Assembly (NCBI RefSeq): GCF_001049755.1
Contig: NZ_CVLB01000003.1
Span: 62,001-126,000 of the forward strand
DNA from: Brachyspira suanatina
GTDB taxonomy: Bacteria; Spirochaetota; Brachyspiria; Brachyspirales; Brachyspiraceae
Reading direction: 5' to 3'
DNA: 64,000 nt
The translations under genes were made by a program, and so were the position numbers. Below, piece after piece: positions 37,261 to 46,919 of the stretch (within the stretch, counting starts at the first letter, position 1; each line of letters begins with the position of its first letter). A model generated the notes under the pieces. That model did no database searches. It had not been told where the DNA came from and saw nothing but the letters and a program-made list of their open reading frames with translations.

Positions 37261-38568
37261 ATGAACTTAGGTAGATTTCGTTTTGGCGGAGTTCATCCGC
37301 ATGACAGCAAGGATACAGCTGATATTTCTTCATCAGTTTTATCCAAGTCCCCTAAAACCGTCCTAATATCTATGTCTCAGCATATTGGTGCTCCGGCTAA
37401 AATGTTAAAAAATAAAGGGGATAAAATCGAAAGAGGCGAACTTATTGGAGAGGCAGGCGGTTATGTATCAGGAAATGTTCATTCTTCTGTTACAGGTACT
37501 GCAGCATCTGTGGAAATTGCTTCCCCTCCTTTAGGTAGAGGTGCTAATGCTTTGCTTATCAATGTTGATAGCAATGCTGACAATTTGGCTTATTTTGAGA
37601 GTTCTGATTATATGTCTATGCCAGTAGAAGAAATGTCTAAAAGAATACAGCAAGCTGGTATAGTTGGTATGGGTGGTGCTACATTCCCTACACATGTTAA
37701 AGTTGATGGTGCTGCTAAAGGAAATGCAGACACTCTAATCATTAATGGTGTTGAATGCGAACCTTATATCACTAGTGACTACAGACTTATGATCGAATAT
37801 ACTCAGGATCTTTTTAAAGGTATTGAGATCTTAAGAAAGATAATTCCTTCTGTAAAAAGAACTATTATCGGTATAGAAAATAATAAGCCTAAAGCAATAG
37901 AGGAAATGGCTAAAATAGGTAAAGAACATAATGTTGAAGTTATGCCTTTAAGACTTCGCTATCCTCAAGGTGCTGAAAAAATGCTTATAGAAGCTACTAC
38001 AGGAAGAATAGTACCTGTAAGCAAACTTCCTATGGATGTAGGTGTTATAGTTGTTAACATAGCTACTTTATATGCTATATATGAAGCTGTTGCTAAAAAT
38101 AAGCCTCTTATAGAAAGACTTGTTACAATATCAGGAGATGCCATAAAAGAACATAAAAATGTATGGCTTCCTTTAGGTACTCCTATTTCTCATGTTGTTG
38201 AAGAATGCGGCGGAATAACTGCTGAAAATGTACTTATACTTTCAGGTGGTCCTATGATGGGTGCTGCTATACCTAATCTTGAACAATGTGTTAATAAAGG
38301 TACTAACTCACTTCTATTCTTAGATAAAGATAAATTACCTAAAGAAGTAGAATATCCTTGTATTAAATGCGGAAGATGCGGTAATGCTTGTCCGCTTCAC
38401 TTATCTCCTACTGAGCTTGCTCATACTGCAAAAGCTAAAATCAAAGATAAATTGAATGATTTAGATATAGCAACTTGTTTTGAATGCGGCTGCTGTACTT
38501 ATATATGTCCTTCAAAAATTCCTTTGGTTCAGTGGATTAGATTTGGTAAAGATTTATTAAGAAGATAG
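37261..38568 (+). CDS. rnfC: Rnf electron transport complex subunit C
   Basis: RnfC is the membrane-peripheral subunit that binds NADH in the Rnf ferredoxin:NAD oxidoreductase. The 435 residues contain GGVHPHDSKD at the start, a glycine-rich GIVGMGGATFPTHVK near residue 140, GVECEPYITSD, and two 4Fe-4S sites at the end: CIKCGRCGNACP and CFECGCCTYICP. No extended C-terminal repeats as in some proteobacteria. It heads rnfC-rnfD-rnfG with 12 and 2 bp gaps. A GAAGGA ribosome binding site precedes the ATG. Confidence 0.93.
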   Translation: MNLGRFRFGGVHPHDSKDTADISSSVLSKSPKTVLISMSQHIGAPAKMLKNKGDKIERGELIGEAGGYVSGNVHSSVTGTAASVEIASPPLGRGANALLINVDSNADNLAYFESSDYMSMPVEEMSKRIQQAGIVGMGGATFPTHVKVDGAAKGNADTLIINGVECEPYITSDYRLMIEYTQDLFKGIEILRKIIPSVKRTIIGIENNKPKAIEEMAKIGKEHNVEVMPLRLRYPQGAEKMLIEATTGRIVPVSKLPMDVGVIVVNIATLYAIYEAVAKNKPLIERLVTISGDAIKEHKNVWLPLGTPISHVVEECGGITAENVLILSGGPMMGAAIPNLEQCVNKGTNSLLFLDKDKLPKEVEYPCIKCGRCGNACPLHLSPTELAHTAKAKIKDKLNDLDIATCFECGCCTYICPSKIPLVQWIRFGKDLLRR

Positions 38569-38580
38569 TTTAAGGAGATA

Positions 38581-39684
38581 ATGATGAAATTTTACACAGA
38601 ATCATCTCCGCATATAAAAGACGGAGATACTACCAATAAGATAATGTTAAGAGTTATTATAGCTCTTTTACCTGCTGTTATATATAGTATAGTGCTTTTT
38701 GGAGCTAAAGTTATAGTTTTATATTTGACTGCTATTATTACTTGTATACTTGCAACTGTAATTGTTAAAAAGGTAAGAAAAAAACCTTTATTACCTGATT
38801 ATGCGGTTATTGTTACTGCTATACTTTTAGTTATGACTCTTCCTCCTTCTTCAACTATAACTATGGTTGTAATAGGAAGTGCTGTTGCTATAGTATTTGC
38901 TAAGGAAGTTTTCGGAGGTTTGGGTTCTAACATATTCAACCCTGCTTTAGTGGGAAGAGCTTTCTTACAAGTAGCTTTCCCTGCTCAAATGACTATATAT
39001 GCTGCTCCTGCAAGAGTGCCTTTCTTGGATTTATTCGCTCCAGGACTTCATAATTTGGTTAATACTGTTACAGGCGGTACTCAGTCTATAGATATGATGA
39101 ATGCTTTGACTCAGTCTACTCCTTTAACTTTTATGAAATTTACTTACAATGCTAATATAAGTACTTCATTAGCTGAACAAATAGGCTTTGAATCACATTA
39201 TTATCTTCAAATGTTATTAGGAAGTACTTCAGGTGCTATAGGTGAAACTTCATTCTTACTTCTTTTAATAGGCGGTATATACTTGCTTGTTACTAAGACT
39301 ATAGATTGGAGAATACCTTTGGGTATGTGTTTATCTTTAATGTTTGTTAGTCTTTTACTTTGTTTAGGAATGCCTGGAAAATTCCCTTCTCCTATATATC
39401 AAGTATTAGCAGGCGGTTTCGGTTTAGGTGCTTTCTTTATGGCTACTGATATGGTTACTTGCCCTTCAAGTCATTTAGGGGCTTGGATTTATGCTCTTTT
39501 AATAGGGGCTGTACTTGCTATATTAAGAGCTTTCGGTTCTTCTCCAGAATATATGATGTATTCAATACTTATAGGTAATATGTTTATGCCTTTAATTGCT
39601 ATGCTTACTCGTCCTATGCCTGTTGGTAAAAAAGAGCTTCTTGCTATTAATAAAGCTAATGCTCAGAAAGAAGGAGGTAAATAA
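38581..39684 (+). CDS. rnfD: Rnf electron transport complex subunit D
   Basis: The 367-residue membrane subunit carries a covalently bound flavin. About nine to ten hydrophobic helices; ESSPHIKDGDTTNKIM at the N-terminus, GGLGSNIFNPALVGRAFLQ in the middle, a TQSTPLTF segment that would hold the flavin-linked threonine, and FFMATDMVTCPSSHLG. These fit RnfD/NqrB. It ends 2 bp before rnfG. Confidence 0.92.
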   Translation: MMKFYTESSPHIKDGDTTNKIMLRVIIALLPAVIYSIVLFGAKVIVLYLTAIITCILATVIVKKVRKKPLLPDYAVIVTAILLVMTLPPSSTITMVVIGSAVAIVFAKEVFGGLGSNIFNPALVGRAFLQVAFPAQMTIYAAPARVPFLDLFAPGLHNLVNTVTGGTQSIDMMNALTQSTPLTFMKFTYNANISTSLAEQIGFESHYYLQMLLGSTSGAIGETSFLLLLIGGIYLLVTKTIDWRIPLGMCLSLMFVSLLLCLGMPGKFPSPIYQVLAGGFGLGAFFMATDMVTCPSSHLGAWIYALLIGAVLAILRAFGSSPEYMMYSILIGNMFMPLIAMLTRPMPVGKKELLAINKANAQKEGGK

Positions 39685-39686
39685 TT

Positions 39687-40262
39687 ATGAAAAAAGAGGT
39701 TGGTTATACTGCCGTTATTTCGGTTACTATTACTGCATTGTTGGCTGGTTTTTTACTTTCATTTGTATATTCTTCTTTTGAAAAAGATATTTTAGCTAAC
39801 AATGAAAAAACAGTACTTAATGGTGTTAAAACTGTTATTGAGGGTGCTGATGAATTGGAAGGACCTTTAACTGAAAATTCTACTTATCCTTACTACATAG
39901 GTAAAAAAGCTGATGGTACTGTAGTTGGTTATGCTATGCTTTCTTCTGCAGGCGGATACAATGGTGAAAATAAAGTGCTTGTTGGTTTAGATGCCAATGT
40001 TGAAAAGATAACTGCTATTGTAGTTACTGAACAAGCTGAAACTCCTGGTCTTGGTGCTAAAATTACTGAGCCTGCTTTCAGAGATCAATTCAAAGGTCAA
40101 AGCACAATCGTTTCTTTATCTGTTGTAAAAGGAATTAAACCTGAAGAAGCAGGTGATGCCCAAATTGCTGCTATAAGCGGTGCTACAATATCTTCTACTT
40201 CTGTTGTTAATGCTGTTAATAGTGCTAAAGATGAGGCTGTTAATTTATTCAAAAATCAATAA
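39687..40262 (+). CDS. rnfG: Rnf electron transport complex subunit G
   Basis: The 191-residue subunit has one N-terminal membrane helix (about 8-30), a periplasmic-side domain and the ISGATISSTSVVNAV motif whose threonine takes covalent FMN. TPGLGAKITEPAFRDQF is the usual upstream signature. In most rnf operons E, A and B follow; here a terminator and then a mosaic repeat follow instead, so the rest of the complex must be encoded elsewhere. Confidence 0.92.
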   Translation: MKKEVGYTAVISVTITALLAGFLLSFVYSSFEKDILANNEKTVLNGVKTVIEGADELEGPLTENSTYPYYIGKKADGTVVGYAMLSSAGGYNGENKVLVGLDANVEKITAIVVTEQAETPGLGAKITEPAFRDQFKGQSTIVSLSVVKGIKPEEAGDAQIAAISGATISSTSVVNAVNSAKDEAVNLFKNQ

Positions 40263-40288
40263 ATTAATTAAATAATTAGAATATAATA

Positions 40289-40327
40289 AAAGGCTTATAA
40301 ATGTTAATCATTTTATAAGCCTTTTTT
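40289..40327 (+). terminator. Rho-independent terminator of rnfCDG
   Basis: AAAAGGCTTATAAA pairs with TTTTATAAGCCTTTT and is followed by T residues, 27 bp after the rnfG stop. Confidence 0.85.
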
Positions 40328-40354
40328 ATTTTTATTTATGAAGTAATCAATTTA

Positions 40355-40555
40355 ACGCACGGTAAGCAGATTTTTATTTATTAATTTAATTATAATTAAA
40401 AATTCACTCGTACTCAAAATTTTATTCTGCGTGCGGTTAATAACGCTTCAAATTTTAAAAAAATCTTGGGTGGGCAGCAAAAATAACATAATAAAATTAA
40501 AAAGAAAAATAGTACAAAAATGTCTATACTAAATAAAAAGCCTAAAGGGCGGGAA
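40355..40555. repeat. Mosaic inverted-repeat element, copy 6 (half, S-A)
   Basis: Stem unit CGCACGG (40356)...GCGTGCGG (40436), linker, then A from CTTGGGTGGGCAGC to AAAGGGCGGG (40553). It is the mirror image of the A'-S halves at 6361 and 41607. Confidence 0.75.
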
Positions 40556-40633
40556 TGAAAATAAAATTTTTAATTATTTAAAAGTTTTATTCTATATGTT
40601 ATAATCATAAAAAATATTATGGAAGTAATGAAT

Positions 40634-41593
40634 ATGCAGGAATTCAAACTTATAGGTAAAATAGAAGAATTAACAAAATCTAATAATACAGATAATTTAA
40701 ATATAGGCGATGACTGTGCCGTTATAAAAAACATAAGCACAGATAAAGATGTTTTAGTAACAACTGATATATTGGTAGAGAATATACATTTCTCTTTAAA
40801 TTATTATTCTTTTTATGATGTAGGATATAAATCTGCTCAAGCAAATATTAGTGATATAATATGCAAAGGAGCAAATCCCAAAAATGCATTCATATCTCTT
40901 TCAATACCAAAAAAAATTAATGATGAAAATATATTGGAATGGTATAGAGGTTTTTTAGATGCCTGTAAGCCGTACAATATTGAAATATCAGGAGGAGATA
41001 CCACTTCATCAAATGACTTCTTTTTTATTTCTGTAACATTGATTGGCACTATAGAAAAAAATAAATCAATATTAAGAAGCAATGCTAAAATCAATGATAA
41101 TGTTTATGTGCTTGGATTTGTTGGGGAAAGTGATTTAGGACTTAAAAAACTTTTATCTGGAAATTATGATTATAATGATGATAGTGTTAAAACTCATTTA
41201 AGACCTAAACTTTTTTATGATAAATGGAAGGAGATAATTAATAAATACAGAATAAATTCATCTATAGATATAAGCGATGGACTTTTACAGGATGCTTCAC
41301 ATATTGCTGAAAAATCAAATAAAACTATAGAAATATATGAATCCTCTAATTGGGATCTAGTTAATAGATTTTTTGATAAGGATAATAAAAACAACAATAA
41401 AGAAATATTCAAATCTATTCTTACAGGTGGAGAAGATTATGCTGTTATTTTTACAACTTCAGATAATATACCAGAAGAAAATAATTTAATAAAAATAGGT
41501 AAAGTTAAAGAATATTCAAATACATTTATAAGATTCATAGATATAAATAATAAAGAAATACATTTTGATTCATTAGGATTTGTGCATTGTTGA
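40634..41593 (+). CDS. thiL: Thiamine-monophosphate kinase
   Basis: ThiL phosphorylates thiamine monophosphate to the active diphosphate. Motifs: NIGDDCAVI, TTDILVENIHF near residue 45, KSAQANISDIICKGANPKNAF, EISGGDTTSS, SIDISDGLLQDASHIAE and TGGEDYAVIFT. The start at 40634 is preferred because GGAAG lies 8 bases before it; in-frame ATGs at 40619 and 40628 lack such a site. No other thiamine genes are near. It follows the mosaic repeat directly. Confidence 0.9.
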   Translation: MQEFKLIGKIEELTKSNNTDNLNIGDDCAVIKNISTDKDVLVTTDILVENIHFSLNYYSFYDVGYKSAQANISDIICKGANPKNAFISLSIPKKINDENILEWYRGFLDACKPYNIEISGGDTTSSNDFFFISVTLIGTIEKNKSILRSNAKINDNVYVLGFVGESDLGLKKLLSGNYDYNDDSVKTHLRPKLFYDKWKEIINKYRINSSIDISDGLLQDASHIAEKSNKTIEIYESSNWDLVNRFFDKDNKNNNKEIFKSILTGGEDYAVIFTTSDNIPEENNLIKIGKVKEYSNTFIRFIDINNKEIHFDSLGFVHC

Positions 41594-41606
41594 TTTATTT
41601 ATATAT

Positions 41607-41772
41607 GCCCGCCCTTTTCATTTATAATTCTTTATAGCCAAAACAGATTTTTTAAACCACACTCAAGAGTTTTTTAAATTTATAGTATTCTAACCGCAAC
41701 TTTAGTATAATTAAAAATATAAACTTATGAATAATTTTAATTTAAATAATATATAAAAATGTATTTATCGTG
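41607..41772. repeat. Mosaic inverted-repeat element, copy 7 (degraded A'-S)
   Basis: GCCCGCCCTTTT, CCACACTCAAG, linker TTTTTTAAATTTATAGTATT, ACCGCAAC and TATCGTGTG appear in the normal order of A'-S but with several point changes. An old copy. Confidence 0.6.
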
Positions 41773-41833
41773 TGTTTCTCATATCAATAATAAAAAAATT
41801 GTAAATAAACTTGTAAAAGCAATTTTAAATTAC

Positions 41834-41849
41834 TATACTATAGTATAAT
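41834..41849 (+). promoter_or_regulatory. Palindromic operator-like site over thiolase promoter
   Basis: TATACTATAGTATA is a perfect 14-base palindrome (41834-41847) overlapping a TATAAT -10 box (41844-41849), about 58 bases before the thiolase ATG. A repressor site is possible but unproven. No clear -35 box. Confidence 0.4.
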
Positions 41850-41907
41850 AGGTCACATTTCAGAAAATAATCTTATAATCATAAAAATAAATTTTTAAGG
41901 AGAAAAT

Positions 41908-43083
41908 ATGAGAGAAATAGTAATAGCAAGTGCTGTTAGAACACCTGTAGGCAAATTTTTGGGATCATTTTCCAATGTATCTGCCGTAGAATTAGGTACA
42001 ATAGCAGTAAAAGAGGCTTTAAAAAGAGCAAATATCAAACCTGAACAAGTTGATGAAACTTATTTTGGCTGTGTTATACAATCAGCACTTCTTCCAAATG
42101 TAGCAAGGCAAATTTCCATTAATGCAGGAATACCTGTAGATAAGCCTGCATTAACTATCAATATATTATGCGGTTCAGGATTAAGAGCAGTATCAATGGC
42201 TGCACAAATGATTAGAGCTGGAGATGCTGATATAGTAGTTGCTGGCGGTACTGAAAACATGAGTATGGCTCCTTATACTTCTTCAGCTATGAGAATGGGG
42301 GCTAGAATGGCTGAGACTAAGATGCAGGATACTTTACTTAATGATGCTCTTATTTGTGCTTTTGAGCATTATCATATGGGGGTTACTGCTGAGAATATTG
42401 CTGAAAAATGGGGAATTACTAGACAAGAGCAAGATGAGTTTGCATGCAGAAGTCAGAACAGAGCTGAGGCTGCAGTAAAAAGTGGAAGATTTAAAGATGA
42501 AATAGTACCTGTTACAATTAAAACAAAAAAAGGAGAAGTAGTAATAGATACAGATGAACATCCTACATTCGGTACTACTATGGAGACTTTAGCTAGATTA
42601 AAGCCTGCATTTAAGAAAGACGGTACTGTTACTGCTGGTAATGCTTCAGGCATCAACGATGCTGCTTCAGCTGTGGTTGTTATGTCTAAAGAAAAAGCCG
42701 ATGAGCTTGGAATTAAACCTATGGCTAAAGTTTTAGGTTATGCTACTCATGGTGTTGAACCTAGAATAATGGGTATAGGTCCTATAGAAGCTAGCAGAAA
42801 AGCTTTAAAAATGGCTAATCTTACAGTTGAAGACATGGATTTAATAGAAAGTAATGAGGCTTTCGCTGCACAGTCTATTGCTGTTGCTCGTGAATTAAAA
42901 TTCGATATGGATAAAGTTAATGTTAATGGAGGAGCTATTGCTATAGGACACCCTATAGGAGCTTCCGGAGCTAGAATACTTACTACACTTCTATACGAGA
43001 TGAAAAAACGCGGTTCTAAAAAAGGACTTGCTACACTTTGTATAGGCGGCGGTATGGGTACTTCTTTAGTTGTAGAAATGTAA
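41908..43083 (+). CDS. Acetyl-CoA acetyltransferase (thiolase)
   Basis: It condenses two acetyl-CoA to acetoacetyl-CoA or runs the reverse. The 391 residues carry the nucleophile Cys88 in [21 protein letters not shown] with the active His (about 347) and the final LCIGGGMG with the second Cys. This fits the biosynthetic ThlA/AtoB type. AAGGAG precedes the ATG. It is monocistronic, with its own terminator; no hydroxybutyryl-CoA genes are adjacent, so its pathway (butyrate, fatty acid or isoprenoid) cannot be told here. Confidence 0.94.
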   Translation: MREIVIASAVRTPVGKFLGSFSNVSAVELGTIAVKEALKRANIKPEQVDETYFGCVIQSALLPNVARQISINAGIPVDKPALTINILCGSGLRAVSMAAQMIRAGDADIVVAGGTENMSMAPYTSSAMRMGARMAETKMQDTLLNDALICAFEHYHMGVTAENIAEKWGITRQEQDEFACRSQNRAEAAVKSGRFKDEIVPVTIKTKKGEVVIDTDEHPTFGTTMETLARLKPAFKKDGTVTAGNASGINDAASAVVVMSKEKADELGIKPMAKVLGYATHGVEPRIMGIGPIEASRKALKMANLTVEDMDLIESNEAFAAQSIAVARELKFDMDKVNVNGGAIAIGHPIGASGARILTTLLYEMKKRGSKKGLATLCIGGGMGTSLVVEM

Positions 43084-43101
43084 TTTATAATTAATAAATT
43101 A

Positions 43102-43140
43102 TAAGGGTTAAAACAATTAAGTTTTAACCCTATTTTTATT
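43102..43140. terminator. Terminator after the thiolase gene, possibly bidirectional
   Basis: AAGGGTTAAAAC pairs with GTTTTAACCCT and a TATTTTTATTT run follows. The convergent gene ends at 43175. Confidence 0.8.
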
Positions 43141-43174
43141 TAATAAATTAAACTTTTATCACAAATTATATATA

Positions 43175-44680
43175 TTATTTATCATCTGTTTTTATTTCAT
43201 GATATTCTTCTTCTGTATTAATATCCCAAATATTACTTTTATCCATACTATTGTTAATTATACAATTAACAGCTTCCATGGCAGTAAGCATAGAATGGTC
43301 CATATTATTATATCTATGCATACCATTTCTGCCTATTAAAAATAAATTATCTATTTTTTCAGTATATTCTCTTATCTTAGAAAATTCATTGTAAACTCCT
43401 GTATAGGATGGATAGGCCTTTTTTATTCTTACAATATTTGAAGAAACTATATCTTCATCTTTTATTAATTTCAATGATTTCATTTCACATATAGCAAATT
43501 TGATAAACTCATCATCACTCATAGACCATAATTCATCATTTTCAAAACACATATACTCCATACCAACATAATAAAGATTTCTATCAGAAACCATATAAGG
43601 GCTCCAATTATTAAATAGCTGAAGTCTAGCAACTTTTACATAAGGCTCTTGTATATAAATCCAATTATCTTTTACAACTCCATCTTTATTATGTAAGGAT
43701 ATATCTTTTAATAATAATCCAACAGTGATGAAATCTCTATACTGAAGTTTAGATGCTATATCTATTACATCTTCAGGAACTGCACTCATTGATGATATAG
43801 AATGTATTAAATCTTTTACAGGCATTGTTGAAATAAGATAATCTATATTATCTATAGTTTCATTATCATTAGAAGTGATGGAAATAACTTTATTATTTTC
43901 TATTCTTATTTTATCTATTTTTTTATTAAAATGTATTTTGCCGCCCATATTTTCTATTTCTTTTGCCACTGTTTCCCATAATTGTCCTGGACCATATTTA
44001 GGATATAAAAACTTCTCTATTAAACTAGTTTCTACACCTTTTTGTTTTATATCATTACTTTTCTTTTTTGGTTTTAAAGCATTAATTATAGTTTTCCAAA
44101 CAGAAAGCCCTTTAACTCTTTGTGCTCCCCAATCAGGGCTTAATTGTGAAGGTTTTACACCCCATACTTTTTCTGTATAATCTCTAAAAAATAAATTATA
44201 TAATTCTCTTCCAAATCTATTAATATAAAATTTTTCGAGAGAGTCTACTTTTTTATATGGAAAAATAGAAGAATTAATGTAGCTAAATCCTATTTTGCTG
44301 CATCTTATTAGTCCTAAATTAAATATTAAATCCTTGCTTAAAGTAACAGGATAATTAAATAATTTCTTTAAGAAAAATATCCTTGAAAGTCTATTTCTTA
44401 CAAGCATAACTCTATCAGTATTTTCAGGATTTAAATCTTTAGATTCTTCAGGCATAATATTAAGCCAAAAATTCATGACTTTATCGCTTTTAGAAAAAAA
44501 TCTATGTCCTCCTATATCCATTCTATTTCCATTATTATTAACAGTTTGGGATATACCTCCAATAACATTTGTTTCTTCATATATCTCAACTTTAATATTT
44601 TTATTATTTTTTAATAACCCATAAGCAGCTGTAAGACCTGCAGGTCCTGCTCCTATAATAATAATTTTATTGATACTCAT
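43175..44680 (-). CDS. FAD-dependent amine-oxidase/UDP-galactopyranose mutase-like oxidoreductase
   Basis: The 501-residue flavoprotein has the dinucleotide loop [16 protein letters not shown] at residues 6-21, then GGISQTV and [14 protein letters not shown]. Later come [13 protein letters not shown] and [14 protein letters not shown], with [19 protein letters not shown] near the C-terminus. These match the NAD(P)/FAD oxidoreductases seen in polysaccharide clusters, related to UDP-galactopyranose mutase and protoporphyrinogen oxidase. It follows the GT-C gene by 18 bp and so is probably an operon partner in glycan or lipid modification. Its true substrate is unknown. Confidence 0.82.
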   Translation of the reverse strand: MSINKIIIIGAGPAGLTAAYGLLKNNKNIKVEIYEETNVIGGISQTVNNNGNRMDIGGHRFFSKSDKVMNFWLNIMPEESKDLNPENTDRVMLVRNRLSRIFFLKKLFNYPVTLSKDLIFNLGLIRCSKIGFSYINSSIFPYKKVDSLEKFYINRFGRELYNLFFRDYTEKVWGVKPSQLSPDWGAQRVKGLSVWKTIINALKPKKKSNDIKQKGVETSLIEKFLYPKYGPGQLWETVAKEIENMGGKIHFNKKIDKIRIENNKVISITSNDNETIDNIDYLISTMPVKDLIHSISSMSAVPEDVIDIASKLQYRDFITVGLLLKDISLHNKDGVVKDNWIYIQEPYVKVARLQLFNNWSPYMVSDRNLYYVGMEYMCFENDELWSMSDDEFIKFAICEMKSLKLIKDEDIVSSNIVRIKKAYPSYTGVYNEFSKIREYTEKIDNLFLIGRNGMHRYNNMDHSMLTAMEAVNCIINNSMDKSNIWDINTEEEYHEIKTDDK

Positions 44681-44698
44681 AAATCAATCCTTATAATT

Positions 44699-46630
44699 TT
44701 ATTTATTACTTACAATATATAATGTTATACTCTCTGTTTTTCCATAAAAATTAGTAATTTCTCTATATTTTAATCCATTATTTTCATAATCTAAAGATAT
44801 AATAGTTTTATTATTCATATTAGTTATAAAATTTGTATTATTATATTTATTTTGTTTTCTTTTTACTATCCAGTCAGAGAAAGTTGCATATCTTTCAAGC
44901 CCTGTGTCATATATTATTTTATCTTTAAAATATGGCGATATAGAAGAAGCCAGATGAGACGAACTATTAACTATTATTATATACTTTTCTTTATCATCAT
45001 AATGATTATCTTTTATATATTGTGCGGCATTTTTACTTCCAGAAAAATCATTTTTTATATCATAAACATATCTGTTAATATCAAAATAATATAAATAACA
45101 GATAATGCAAACAAATAATATATTCAAATTTAATCTAAATGATGGAGATTGATTTTTACTATAGAAATTTATTAAAAACATTATGTAAATAATAAACAAA
45201 AATACATGTCTATCTGATAATTTATAAAATGCATTTATAGAAAATATAAACACTAATGTTAAAAATAATTTCAATATAAATTCTTTTTTAGATCCTATTT
45301 TTGGAAGTAAAAATTTATTATGCATTTTTAGATATATAAGTAAAGCAAAGAAACAAGCTGAAAGAATAACCACAAACAATGATAAATAATAGAAATGTTC
45401 TATATTTTTTATAAAAGAAAACATACTAGATCTATTATACATCATTATTAATATTTGATATAATATTAAAGATAAAAAGAAATATAATATTATTATATCT
45501 TTCATCTTTTTCTTTAAGAAAAGATTATTTTTTTTAGAAAATATTTTATATATAAAGAAAAATGATTCTACAAAAGCTATTGAAGTACCAACTACAGTAG
45601 TATTCATAAGAAGCCCTACTAAAATAACATATCTAGTAGTTTTTATATACCTATATTCATAGATATATAAAATTAAAATATAAAGCATGAAAGCAAGTCC
45701 GTAATTTCTAGCAACTGCACTATATTCATACATAACCATAACATTAAAAATTATAAAAAACTGTGTAAGCCAGCCATATTTAATATTTTTAAATAATAAT
45801 AAATATACACCTATTACTATAAATAAAGCATTTATTATATGCAAAGTAGGATAAAATGGGAGAAAAGTAAAAGGCTTAATGACAAAAAAGAAAAAGAAAG
45901 GATGTCCTTCAGGGCCTGTTTGTAAAAATATATCCAAAAAAGATAAATCTCTTGCTATAAGCCAAGCCTGCCCCTCATCTCTCCAAGGTTCATGATGATA
46001 TATAGCATTAACTATAAATGCTATATAAAAAATAAAAAACAAATATTTAAAAATGAGAACAGATATTTTTTGCTTATTATTTTCTGCAAGAAAAATAGGA
46101 GGATTTTTATAATTTCTTTGCATTATAAAAAATACAGATATTAACAAAATAATACCTATAAAAAAATATAATCTTAATTTTAGTGTATAATTAATATTAT
46201 CAATTTTATTTTCTTCTATTTTTTTATCCGATATCAAATTTCCATAAAGACTTTCTTTATTATCAAAATTTATTTCTTTAATAAAATTATTATTTTCTAA
46301 TATTTTATTTGTTTCTATATTTAATTTATAAACATGATTATTTTTAAAAACTTTATCATGACATCTTAATGCAAAACTATAATAATAGTTTGTAATATTT
46401 TCATTCGTAAATATATAATCAACTAAAGCTATACTATCTACAATACCATTAATAGTAAATAACTTTTTTATATCTTCAATATTGATATTATTTAATTCTA
46501 AAGTAATATAATTATCTAATTTTAAATCTTCTAATACTGCTGATCTATTTTTAATACCTAATATATAAGTCGTAATAATTAATATTAATATTAAAGCGAT
46601 TATCAATATATTAATTTTTTTATTTATCAT
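44699..46630 (-). CDS. GT-C superfamily membrane glycosyltransferase-like protein
   Basis: The 643-residue protein has one membrane helix near the start (about 8-25). An extracytoplasmic stretch of about 125 residues follows, then a second helix (155-170) and about ten more from residue 190 on. Between helices lies HEPWRDEGQAW (RDEG at 217-220), the acidic motif in the first outer loop of GT-C enzymes such as ArnT or protein mannosyltransferases. These use lipid-linked sugars. The soluble domain before the core is unusual. A GGAG lies 9 bases before the ATG. It heads an operon with the FAD oxidoreductase. Confidence 0.75.
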   Translation of the reverse strand: MINKKINILIIALILILIITTYILGIKNRSAVLEDLKLDNYITLELNNINIEDIKKLFTINGIVDSIALVDYIFTNENITNYYYSFALRCHDKVFKNNHVYKLNIETNKILENNNFIKEINFDNKESLYGNLISDKKIEENKIDNINYTLKLRLYFFIGIILLISVFFIMQRNYKNPPIFLAENNKQKISVLIFKYLFFIFYIAFIVNAIYHHEPWRDEGQAWLIARDLSFLDIFLQTGPEGHPFFFFFVIKPFTFLPFYPTLHIINALFIVIGVYLLLFKNIKYGWLTQFFIIFNVMVMYEYSAVARNYGLAFMLYILILYIYEYRYIKTTRYVILVGLLMNTTVVGTSIAFVESFFFIYKIFSKKNNLFLKKKMKDIIILYFFLSLILYQILIMMYNRSSMFSFIKNIEHFYYLSLFVVILSACFFALLIYLKMHNKFLLPKIGSKKEFILKLFLTLVFIFSINAFYKLSDRHVFLFIIYIMFLINFYSKNQSPSFRLNLNILFVCIICYLYYFDINRYVYDIKNDFSGSKNAAQYIKDNHYDDKEKYIIIVNSSSHLASSISPYFKDKIIYDTGLERYATFSDWIVKRKQNKYNNTNFITNMNNKTIISLDYENNGLKYREITNFYGKTESITLYIVSNK

Positions 46631-46797
46631 AAATAGAAACTCCGTAATATAATGATTATAGATTAATGAATTAAAACCCTAGTATTATCCTTAAAAATCA
46701 TCTACTATAATAATTTCTTTTTCTATATAACGCTTTGAATTTATAATATTTTTTTCATTACAACAATGTATTATTAATGATATTTTCATTGTTATAC

Positions 46798-46838
46798 TAA
46801 AAATTCTCATAAACAATTCTTACATTATTTATGAGAAT
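46798..46838 (-). terminator. Rho-independent terminator of the MATE gene
   Basis: ATTCTCATAAA pairs perfectly with TTTATGAGAAT (46803-46813, 46828-46838) and is followed by TTTTTA on the minus strand. The rest of 46631-46919 holds no gene. Confidence 0.78.
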
Positions 46839-46919
46839 ATAAAGACTCCATTTATATAATTATGTTAAGGATTATACAACAATACAAATAAATAAGCAAC
46901 TAAAACAATATAAATAAAA

